Below are positions 11,161 through 22,240 of a stretch of 64,000 bases of DNA, in pieces. Under the pieces are notes generated by a model, which saw only the letters and a list, made by a program, of their open reading frames with translations, had not been told where the DNA came from and searched no databases. Location of the stretch: positions 589,146 through 653,145 of the forward strand of contig CAADRB010000025.1 of NCBI GenBank assembly GCA_900708905.1. The letters run 5' to 3'. The stretch comes from Hymenolepis diminuta (Eukaryota > Platyhelminthes > Cestoda > Cyclophyllidea > Hymenolepididae). Position numbers and translations under genes: made by a program. Each line of letters starts with the position of its first letter. The first letter of the stretch is position 1.

Positions 11161-12107
11161 CACAAAATTAAAACAGTGAAATATGCCTCCTATGCTCTCT
11201 TGTTAGAGTGTTGGAGTGTACATCAGGGCTAGAAATAATTATCAACAACGATAATTATCACACAATCTCAAAAAAGAAGGAATAATATGCTATTAAATAC
11301 TAAATATACATAGATAAGCACACAGCATTAAAGGGGTAAATTGAAGAAATCGTGCTCTAAACACACATAGCTTAAAAGTTGGACAGAACTTCTGCTACTA
11401 TCTGATACTTTATTGTATACACATTCTTGAAAATTTGGGATCCTAGAAATCTCTGTTGGATGTCACATTTTTATCATCCTAGATTTGGCCTTTTCAGTAA
11501 TTATGGTTTATTTTTATGCTCCTTTGTCCTTCATTCTTTTTCTAAGCAAAAAGATTAAAATGTGTCAAATCCAATAATTATAATTTTAACCCCCTATGAA
11601 ATTAGTCCACCTCAAGGAGAGTAAAATGTGTTACTGTACTACAAAACACCCCATCTAATTAAATGGAAATGAACTGAAGGAAATTTTGAATCTTGTAAAA
11701 AGTATTCTTCAATGTGAGCTCTCATTTCGATATCCTTTTCGTAAACTTTATTTAAAGCAAAAGAATCACTGCTTGATCATCTCGCATTTTGTTGATGAGA
11801 AGAGGAGAATCGATTTTTATTCGACTTGCATGTTTCCGATACTTAATGGAAAATAAATTATGAAAATCATAGATTTAATAAATTTATTATATGTATCGGT
11901 GATAACTAGAGCAATCAGTTAAGGTGAACCATAGTCCTCTCTGTTATGCAAGAACATCGTTGCTGGTCTCGCTTGCCTTCTCTTTGCCGGAACCGACATG
12001 TTGTAACCGGCGATACAAAACGGGTCAGCTAATTAATAAGCTCTGAACATCATGAAAATAAATTCACCCAGAAATCTAGAGGTTAAATTCTGAAATTTGA
12101 ATCTTAG

Positions 12108-14159
12108 GGTATTAGAACATGAGATGGTGAGGCAATTAATAGTGGACAATCTGATAAATGTAGATTTCAGTCAGAGTAAGACTCTTGATGCCCAGCCTTT
12201 GTTATTTGCTTATAGGTATAACTATTTTGTTGCTATCAGTTTTCATTTACTTTTGCATTAGTAAAGTTATTTATTTCCTCATCTTTCACATGTATAATAA
12301 TTAGATATTAAACTTTCTTCAAAAGACATTTCTATAAAATATTTTTCTTTTAGTTTAGTTTTGGGGCAGTTTTGATGCACGATCGTATAATCTTTGATAA
12401 GGCATGATATTAAAACCTCTATTGCGCTTATTAGTCCGGCTAATGTTGGTTTAAAAAGCCATTAATTTTGGACTATAATTAGCAGTGCTTAACGCAGAGG
12501 ATCTAAGATACTGTCAAAAATTCTAATCTAGAATAAACTCTTCCCCAAGTATCCTTAATTTGTCTTACTGAAACTGTCTTCTTGTTTTTATTATTTGTTG
12601 GTTGCGTTAGTGACTATTTTTCAGTTATTTAAGGCTTTATATTAGTATTAATTTTATTAATTTTTAACTAATCAGACAGATTTCCTACATTAGAGATCAC
12701 CATGAATGAACCTGTTGCAGTAACAAAATGTAGGAGTTAACAAACGGCAGATTCCAAAAAATTAGAGCACAGAGTGTATTGAATAAACCACAAGAAGAAA
12801 TCGAGTGAGCAAGGGAGAGAGGAGATGAGAGGGAAGCTTACGAGCAGATAAGTGACAAGCGTGTACGTATGGGAGTGGAAATACAAAGACAGTTTATATT
12901 TGTTACTTGGGCGAGGACGCGCGTGAGGATAATGAGTGCAGATGTACTTTTAAATAAACGGACAATTATAAAAAAGGGGAATCAACATACTCGCCTTGAC
13001 ATAACAGATAGGGGTTTGTGTCATAGGGACATCAACGTATTTTCATAATGAATATGACTGAAGGGTGATTTTGGATAAAATTAGCCATCCAATAATTCCC
13101 GAACTTTACGACAATGAACTCTAAATTAGCTCTTATTCTGTCAGTAGAGCCACCTTAAGAGTTGACCAAATTAGGCTAGATAGGCTAGGCTAACGGGATG
13201 CAACAACTTTTCCCAAATGAAATGATCACGAGTAATGTTAGACTTATGTATACTGGACAATTGGAAATGTAGGAGATGGGGAGGAAGAAAGGAGTAGAAG
13301 GAGGGTTTTAGGAGGAGGGAGAAAGACGTCAGTTCTGGACTAAATCAATCCGGATATTGAGAAACAATAAGGTGGTTGGCATATATCACGTCCTTTGTTG
13401 TTTGAGTGTTAGTAGGTGCGCAATGCATAGAGAGACCGAGGAGACCTATAAGTCAGAGTTCACAGGTACTATAACTCTCATGAATCCTGTGAAGCATGAT
13501 CGATAATCATTAAGAAAAATGTGGTGTCTTGAATTTATTCTCAACCTCTTATTCCCTCCAATTCAACCCTATTTGCCCAATTAACTGTGCCCAGCTACTC
13601 TCCCTCGATTAAAAATGAAAATATTCTTTAAAACAAATTTTGCCAAGCAGAACCCGAGAGTAATTTTCTCAATAGCAACTAATTATGTAATATTAATACC
13701 GTGAAAATTGAAGAAGATCGCGAGCACTGATGCAGAATAAAGGATCAAGTACCGAAATTTATTTTTCTAAACAGGAAATACATATAAAACAACATGAGGC
13801 AATCCGCATAAATGTAAATTGATATAAGTCTGCAAGTCAAAGGTCACGAACTCTAAACTCATCGGTTCATATTTAATGATTTGAATGAAAAATATTACAA
13901 GTATGTCATTCTGTTTAATTCAAGTGATCAGTTAGTGCTGGTACTAAAATATGATTTGGACATATAGGGAGAAGCCTTTTAAAAGAGAAAGCAAAATATG
14001 ACAATTGAACAAGTTTTCATGAACGAAAGTTTTACATCACTAATAGTTTCATCGACACCTATTTTATAAGCTAGATATATTTTGTTTGTTACCAGGAGAA
14101 ATCGTTTCTCTCAACTTGTTCAAAATGAAGAAGATGGGTGGTTGGTACCATCGTCATGA
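12108..14159 (+). CDS. Two 3'-terminal exons, probably the end of the G-alpha-like gene
   Basis: Exon 12108-12215 follows an atcttag acceptor and reads VLEHEMVRQLIVDNLINVDF then SQSKTLDAQPLLFAY, ending in phase 2 before gtataac. Exon 14096-14159 follows ttgttaccag and restores the frame to RNRFSQLVQNEEDGWLVPSS and a TGA stop. The matching phases and clean sites make a real spliced gene end likely. The stretch VRQLIVDNL resembles the last helix of G-alpha (DVIIxxNL), and the position and strand fit a continuation of the gene at 6163-9203. If so, the protein carries about 40 extra residues beyond the usual C-terminus. The phases need one further exon between 9203 and 12108, which was not found, so the link is an inference; an independent gene remains possible. 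Confidence 0.5.
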
Positions 14160-17100
14160 CTGCAGAGCGTTTAAGCTAGCATAAGCCGAAATTTAGTACC
14201 TACTGAAATTTCTTTACTTAGCAAGGCTCCAAGATATATTCTGAATACCAATGACCTTCATCGAATTTGAAAACCATATTTAATATTTTATTCTGGCGAA
14301 GTTGGTAGCAGTTAAGTCACAAATTTTTATCTCTTCCATTATTTCATGAATAAATTATGAAAGACTAAGCATATATTTTTGAATTCGCGGAAAAATATGC
14401 AAATATCCAAAGGGACTGCGGATATCATGAAGAGCAGGTTATTTTAAGGACAACTCTCTGCTCATTAGATATCTCATTTTTATGGGCAAATTAATGCAAT
14501 TAGTACATCTGGAGAATTATGTCGATGCAGTAATGGAAAACGGCGGATACGTGGGCGGAAGTATAAATCGATTTAAGGGGAAAGGGGGGGAGGTTACAAT
14601 GTAAGTCAATCACAAAGTCACTTTGGTATTGCAAAATAAATTAATCACATCTCTGTTCTCAAAGTGGAACAACTTATAAACAGAGTTCATTATCTGGGCC
14701 GAAGCATCAACTTGAAATAATCAGGAAGAAGCATCTAAACAGAAGGAAGATGGAAGTTGACGATGAAATTCAAGAAGACTTACTTCATCCGATATCTAGA
14801 TTCTCCAGGTTGTTTGGCTACTATTTAACTGATTCACTTTGCTATATCATGACTTAGCGTTTCTAGGTTCCCGACCTTGGTTCACGTTTTCGGTTTTTGG
14901 CTTTGATTGAAAGATTGGGCATGCCATCTCAGTACATCCGTAGTCATATTCATTATAACAGATGTACGTAGCTTACATATTATAAATCCTCGTGCTTTCA
15001 GCTGTTGTCAGTTAAATAGTGAAATAAGAGGAGAAGGTTGGCTAGTAGCGAAATCGGAGAATCGATTTGACTTGCTATAACTGCCTTTTATCTAAAAAAT
15101 AATTCTACTTTTGTAGAGCTTGACGTTCTAAAACCCCCATTGATGCATCTAGACCCTGAATTTCTGATAATGCTATCTGAGTTCAAAGTTTAGGGAGATT
15201 GTCAACGTCTTTGTTTATACGTCGGCGTAACCAATTAATCAAGTAGTGAGCTTCTCAGCATCCAACAAACACAAGCTAAAGCCTTCTGATTTACAGTTAG
15301 CAAAATTTAAAATATCGCCAAATTTTCCATTGTTCACAAACTCATTTTATTTATAAACCGTTTAAATCAGCTGAAAAATGAATCTATCAACTCCTACCAA
15401 TTCCACCCATCCATTTTTTAATTAAAATGTACGATAGTGATCAAAAACATTTATAACTATTACATTTTTATTACGACCTTCATTGCGTTTAAGATTATCA
15501 TCCATCTTATTATTTTATTCATTTTGGCAATTTTAGAAAAAAAATTTCTCCTTTTAATATAGTCCTAAAGGCGCAATTTCATTGTGCAATCAGATAAGAG
15601 GACTGATTAGTTTTTTTATGCATTTATAATTTCTTCTTAAATATTTTTTCTTGTCGGATAATACGTTGTTTTTTAAATAAGTTGACAAGTCGGTAGATAA
15701 AAGACGATCAATTGATAGGCCCAGTTTTTTGCCACTTAACCGATTTTAATAAGCCTTCAAGGGAATTAATAAACCCGTCGTCATAATGTTTGCATGAATA
15801 TTACTCTGGACAACTTAACCGATCGTCTTTGTGTTTGACTTATGGACGAAATTTACGTCGCGATTCACTAAGTCGTTTAATCATTGATTACTTTGATTAA
15901 TACGATTGACTCTCCCTCCATGAATTCAAAAGCAAGCAAAGAAATCTCCGAAAAGAAGGATGTATGCTAACAACTCTCATTTATGCCCAGGACATTGTTG
16001 AAAATTAGCTATGTAATTTTTGTGACACTCAATTGTCCCTTTATTTAAGCTAATAACTACTCAGACTCGTTTGTAGCTCAAACGACCAGAAGACAGATTT
16101 ACTTATGTCGAATTGGATCCCTGATAAATGATTGGCTACCTGGTTGGCCAGGTAGTGGTTAGTGAGTAACCATTAAACATTGTGGTAGACAGTACTGAAA
16201 TTATTATCGGTGCAATTATTAAAAGTTTTCTACCAGTTGCTTAGTGGTCAACGTGCACGTCTACTTGGCCACAGGCCACGAGATTAATGCTTATTGACGT
16301 ACATCCTGTGATGTGGCCGGCCAACGACACTGTTTAATACTGGCCGAAAGAGGGGTAGTTGAGTGAGAAGTTTCTATAAGAACGGCTCCCGGATAACTTA
16401 TACCTATCCCGTAATGGAATTTTAAATTTTTCTGTGAAATTTAGCATTAAAGACCTGAAGAAGCATACAACTCCACCACCAGTGTTCCGATGCTTGTAAT
16501 TAAATTTCATTGGAAGAGATGGATTTACAATTGAATTTCAGTATCTATTAGTTTCCTGCCCTCGATAATTACAGGGGAGTTTTTGAATCATGGAGGCAAT
16601 CTGTCAACAATGAAGAGAAGTTCTGATCAACTCACATACAATTTCATTTTTACAATAAATTCTCTTTCAAATTCTAACCTAAAGACGGGAAGAGGCATCT
16701 CAATGACCTTACACAACAGTTTTAATAAAAAACGCCTTCTCATTTTTTGCAATTTGCTTTAACTCCTTCGCTCCTTATTTTGTAGAATGATGTTTTACTT
16801 CATCAAACTGAACTTCCAAATGCTAATGATAGTAATTTATAATTTTATAACTGCTTCCGGCCATCAACAATGAATTAATTTTTTAAATATCTCCGACTGG
16901 AATGAATGCCAGCCATTTCGTAGCTGCCGTTCCTTCCTCTAATATGAATTCAGCGCAAGATCATGTTGCATAATATGTACTACTTTTAACTGATTTATCA
17001 TTAAGGCATACGTTTCTGGTTCCTCTTTTCCGACTCTAGAATAATCGGACAAATTTCTAAATAATGGATAAAATTGTTAAATCTACCATTTCTGCACTGT

Positions 17101-19780
17101 AATATTTTGAACTCCTATTGTTGGACTCAGCCTAACAATAGTAATACACGAAATACTTCAAAAATATACGATAGATAATTCGATTTGATTAAAAACCAAC
17201 CGTCAATAGTTACAGGTTTTTTGTTTCATTAAGTAATATCCTTTAGATATTACAAGATTGCCCTATGTATCCTACTAGCATTACGTTCTTTAAACAATAT
17301 TCTTCGTTTTCAATCATAACCTCTTGCTTGTTTGAGATCCTGAAGGTACTTAAACCTCTTAATAAAATTTTGCATTAGTTTTCAGTAGACAGAGCTGTAA
17401 TTGTTGCATTTTTCTTAAATAAATTGTCATATTTTTCGATACATGTAGTTGAAGTCTAGCTTAAAGAAGCATTGATTAAACATTGTACTAAATGTCGGCT
17501 TTCGAGAACAGCGGTTCGTATTCGTGAGTGATTTCGTTATTACGAATTCCATAAATCGGTTGATAATGGAAGAAAACTTACGTCTGGAATTGAGTAATAT
17601 CTTTCTAAGATTAAGTAACGGCATTTACCCCAATTCTATAAAATTCATTTTATTAAAAAAAAATAGTTTCATTCTCCTTGATTATACCCTTACATTTTGT
17701 TAATCACTCGTATCAAGTTGATTCTTCGTCCCCGTGATGCAACTATGATATGCACATCCTCAAGGTTAGATGTTAGGAGATCGAAAATGATCGGTATTTA
17801 CTCAGAAACTGAGATTGTTGCAGAATAGGACAAGATGATCACTGGCTGCTGCACAATAGAACTAGAGTCATCAGATATAGAGAAAGAGAGTAGGAATAGG
17901 GCATATTATTGCCAAAAATATTACTTCATTGAGAAGTAGCAGAAAGCGAGAAAGAGGGCCATAAATAAAGTAAAATATAGGAGATGAAAGCTGGTAGGAG
18001 GACCTTCAGAGAGCAGGGAGCTGAGTGGAGGATCTCTCTGTAGAAGTTGGCTGGTAGAAGTGAAAAGAAAAGAGTTAGGTAGATGTATATTGGAAATTGG
18101 TGCGCATGAGTCGAGACTCCATGTGTATTCGACGTAGAAGCGTAGTAGTCAGGGCTTTTATATGTTTAAAGTTGACAAATACCATTATAATTGTTAAAAA
18201 AGTGGTGTGAATTCTGCCGGAGACCACTACAATACTGAAATGGGGAGTATTGTATTTAAAGACCGTTTGGATCTCCCATATATATGGATAGCAATAGGAA
18301 TCTCACCGATTTATAGCGGCTCCGATTATCAATAACCACCTAATATACAAACTCAGACGCCTTGGTAACGGTCAATTATGTACAACTCATGAAAACCTAA
18401 ACTGAAAGTAATTCTTAATTTTGGCATAAACCATACGTTTATAAATAATCAGTAGCACTGATTCAAATTGGTTAAAGGAGAAGTGATACTTTGCCAATTT
18501 ACCTGTCGAAAAAGCCTACACTCTGACCAAATAATTTGTAGAAAAATGAGTTTTTAAAGAGTTTCGTGATCTTTACTCGGACAGTGGCCTTTTATTTTAA
18601 GGGAAATTCTCTCGCAAGTATAGTGAGTCAGGGAAATTCACTTAATTTCTGGAGGTTTAACTTTATTGCTAAATTGCACCCCTATTACTTCCCCAGGGGA
18701 AAATTAAATAATTCATTTATTTGGAGTTTTCATTCTTTTCTTACCATACGTAACTCTTCACACTTTGTTTAAGTTAAGGCCTCATAAGTAAAGACCGTTT
18801 TCAACGAGTTTTTAATCGCTCTCTTTCCCTTCCCAATTTGTTAACTGTAGATGAAAAAAATTGGCTACTGCATTAACTGAAAGTGACGTCAAATGCATCG
18901 AAGAGCCTTAAAGAGTCTTGGAGGTGAATAAATAGATAAATTTAAAAAACAAATAGATAGCATCTCATTTAATGATTGCTTTATATCAGAGTTTGCTTAT
19001 ATTTTAACGTATATTTATCAAAAATTAATAGAAGTTAATGGGATGAGCTACATTACTGAAGGAGACCAAATTATCGAGAAAACGTAGCCGTGCACTCAAT
19101 TTAATCAACTGCTCGGTAGACTCAGAATATCACAGACACTCAGACATCTAGGGGTTAAATTTTGAAATTCGGACCTTGAAGCGCAGGGATATTTCATAAT
19201 TCCTGACAGAATTCAAATAAATAAGACTCACATGATGCTCCGCTTCATACATCTACCATTGTAACATTTATTTTTGTGTTACCATCGGTTAATAGCAGTG
19301 GCCACACTTGCAATTATATTTAGTTAACCATTATTAAACATTTCTACTCTAAATGTGGGTTAAACTAGAGCTTGTGGGGATGGTTTATCAGGATATCATA
19401 ACTATCGATACTTAGGCTGAAGAACAAAACAGAAAATATTCAAAAATTAAAAGATCCTCGCAATCTAAATTGTGCTTTTTCCCTGCACACTTATTAATTA
19501 AAGTAATATTTTGAATTATATTAATAAATTGTAGCCAACTGTCTAAAGAATTTAAGTGATAATAATAATAGTATTATTATTATAACCCACGACAAGAAAA
19601 AATATTACAGTTTTCACTCGTGGAAAAAAATTGTGTTTAAGAAACAGGAACGTTGGATGAGGGATAACGAGGGAGGAATCGAAAAGAAATTGAAAATAAT
19701 GTCAAGACGTCTTACTATATTGTATTTTCCTGAAAGAGTTTGTAAGATATTTATTCAATGCGTATGTGGATTGTGCAACG
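14160..19780. other. Long non-coding stretch
   Basis: No recognised gene. A possible short exon lies at 14684-14808 (+). GC-richer sequence at 16130-16400 contains two back-to-back hairpins and several GGCC motifs. A purine-rich patch lies at 17880-18080, and a 21-bp TAA/TTA palindrome at 19561-19581. The remainder is AT-rich with short random frames. Confidence 0.5.
16136..16172. repeat. Two adjacent perfect hairpins
   Basis: CTACCTGG-TTGG-CCAGGTAG (16136-16155) is followed with no spacer by TGGTTA-GTGAG-TAACCA (16156-16172). Both stems are perfect, 8 and 6 bp. Confidence 0.8.
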
Positions 19781-20110
19781 TTGCCAAGGCTGATCAAAGG
19801 CATCTCGTGAAGGCTAGAACATTCTGGAAAGTGCGGTCGTGCTACCAGTCCCATTGCGAGCAAGCGCGGTCGTGCGTGCCGAGGCCTTCCCAGCCAATCA
19901 GCCATCAATATTCATGCAACGTAGCGTTAATAATACTCAATTACTAATCGCTTTGTACTAAACCTTTCCCCATATGATACCTTCTTACTACTTTTGAAGA
20001 AGCCTAGCTAACCTTAGAGGGTAGGATACTTGTTTGCGGCTGTAGTTGGACTTCTGAGAGGATTACCAAGGTTTGGCCAAGGGCTTATTTCACTTTCCAC
20101 AATCCAAATC
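19780..20110 (+). mobile_element. TRIM-like LTR repeat, family A copy 2
   Basis: It carries GTTGCCAAGGCTGATCAA at its start, then the CATTCTGGAAAGTGCGGTCG, CCAATCAGCCATCA and GTAGCGTTAAT blocks and the terminal gattaccaaggt...gggcttattt section. The order and orientation match the copy at 61885. It is non-coding. Confidence 0.75.
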
Positions 20111-20944
20111 TCATGGTTCGTTCTCTGAATTACTAAGCGAATTCACGTTCACTAGTGGAATACGTGGTAGCGTCGAACGAAGATTTCTAAACGTCATCGA
20201 AGATTAACATTAAGAATTTTATAAAAGTGGGGACATTTAAATAAACATAAATCTTTTCTTTAGACTGAAATTAGTCGCAGAAAATTGTTTAATTTCTAAA
20301 TTACATTCTTGTTTGCAATTCTGATGCGAAGAATTCACGGTTAACTATAAATTGATCTTTATTAAACAACCGTTCTTGTATAAATGTGAAGGTTAGAATT
20401 TAGAGGAAATGAGACATGAAATGCAATTTTCTTGAAAAAAGGTTGATAATTATGTGATGTAGCACTACTTAATATAGGCTTATTCCCTTCAAATTACCGA
20501 TTCTTCTTCTTTCAACCTCATCCCTTTTCATTCATTTCTTCCTCCTCTCCCATACACACTTGGCAACATCGATTCTTGGTCACCTCAGTCGGGAAAGACT
20601 GGTGTATCCTGTTACCATTTAGGAAGATCCTTTCCCTTTATTTCTTCCAAGGTGACGGGATTATTCCTACTTTAGAACTCTTGTATAAGTTATAATTTGG
20701 GAAGATATTATATTTTCACATATCCGACTCATTTACACGATTCATTAAATTCGTATTGCTAGCTTAGTTCATTTTTTTTGGAGGAAGAAGAACAGTTTAA
20801 GTTAAGCGGTGCAAGAAGTGTGAAAAGAAAGAGCGCTAAACAGCAAAATAATACAGACTATGTAAAGTATCAGAGAACACTTATATTTTTGTAATTTAAA
20901 CTAACCCGACAGTAACTGATGTATTTTTTATATCAGGAGATCTC

Positions 20945-21720
20945 ATGTCAGATACTACTGTCACTAATGAAATGAAAAGACGCGCTGCCATAGTGCCTAT
21001 AAAAACGAAACACAACAATTTAGAAACTGCAAGATTTCTACATAAATCTTCAGATCTTTCGTTTGCAAAGTTAGAAAGGAGCTGCTGGATGAGAACGATG
21101 GAGATGAATTGGTCACCACGAGGAGGAGAAAACAGGAGCATTGTCAACGCTCTGACCCACTCGCTCACCTAGAACACCTGAGTTTGTGAGAAGAGTGCAT
21201 GATAGAGCATGATGGACGAAGATCGTGGGAAGTCAATACGCGACATCATGCCAAAGATTTTCAAGTGTCTGAAGGAAGAACAATATATAAGGAATGTTGT
21301 TCATTTAGACCTCGAATATAAATCTCATACGTTCTTAACCGAGGTCAGCTTATGTGGACAAAAACAACCCAAAAAAATCGTTTAATGCGTGCAGAATGAT
21401 TCCTAAGGAAATTGAAGCACCCAGAAAAACATGGGCGTCGTTTGTTTTTCTCCGAAGAAAAAAACGTCCACCAATATGTAGAAGACAATCTTAGGAATGA
21501 TAGGTGGCTTGTACGAGCGGATCTTAATGAAGCTCCGACTCTAATACATGCACACGAAGTTTCCGGAAGTAATGTTAATATCACGGTTATTTGTTTTTTA
21601 ATAAGAAATTGTAAGTTTCGACTATTGACAATTTTATTTTCTGTTTTTCTAAAAGTGCACAAGGTTTTCACAGATGTCTTACTTTATCAGTACGTTACCA
21701 GAAGCCGTTTGTATTAAGTC
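20945..21720 (+). pseudogene. Decayed mariner-like transposase relic
   Basis: Translation in shifting frames gives pieces of a Tc1/mariner-superfamily transposase in the right order. First come an N-terminal piece with KTKHNNLETARFL and then HHAKDFQVSEG (a helix-turn-helix). A VLNRGQL piece follows, then LKHPEKHGRRLFFSEEKN with RNDRWLVRADLNEAPTLIH, matching the family block around the second catalytic region (LKHPxxxGrxxFFSDEKnF... RNDRWL). The catalytic Asp of SDEK is Glu here. Several frameshifts and stops make it inactive. It differs from the mariner at 10035-11160. It lies just upstream of the terminal exon at 21812, probably in that gene's intron. Confidence 0.7.
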
Positions 21721-21811
21721 TTATTAACTTATTCCACCAAATAAATCAGCGAATTTTACTTATCAAACGTGTTGTTTATTTATCTTTAGGCATTATTTAT
21801 CTCTATTTCAG

Positions 21812-21993
21812 GATCCGATGATCCATTGGAAGCTGCCGAATTCATCCAGCGAAAATTTGAGAACCTGAACAGGAATTGTTCCAGGACAATTTACACGAAA
21901 ATCACGAGCGTATTAAAAGACGTGGAAGCTGTTCATGAAATTGTAGACGATGTAATTGAAGTCACCTCTAGAAAATTTTCAAAATCAAAATGA
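21812..21993 (+). CDS. Terminal exon of an unrecognised coiled-coil protein (partial)
   Basis: A ctctatttcag acceptor opens an exon of about 60 codons reading SDDPLEAAEFIQRKFENLNR, then KITSVLKDVEAVHEIVDDVI and a lysine-rich SRKFSKSK end at a TGA stop. The heptad-like spacing of hydrophobic residues indicates an alpha-helical, probably coiled-coil, C-terminus. The exon starts two bases into a codon, so at least one upstream exon exists; the decayed transposon just upstream pushes it some distance away and I could not place it. The small kinetochore and BLOC/BORC subunits I could recall did not match convincingly. The gene converges on the kinesin gene, 247 bp downstream. Confidence 0.55.
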
Positions 21994-22240
21994 CAATGAA
22001 AATATTACCTGTGGTTGATTTATGATTTTGGGGTTTGTACTTTCAAGCCTACTACTTATTAACGTTCAGTAGAACGTACTTACCCTTTCGTATAACTATG
22101 GTGTCATTTTCAATCTTTTAAAATTCAAATAAGATTTGACCAATCCTTGTTTTATTTTTAGTGGAATGTAATCTGGCAGTTTCCAATAAGAAATGTTATA
22201 AACATTTAAATATTAAGCTTTTTTCAAATTTCTGTTCCTT

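Noticed and set aside
11950..12010. LLFAGTDM followed by gtaacc just before the 12108 exon, considered as the missing G5 exon of the G-alpha
   Set aside because: Only about 22 codons are open, the upstream acceptors are in the wrong phase, and the roughly 40 residues expected before TCAT are absent.
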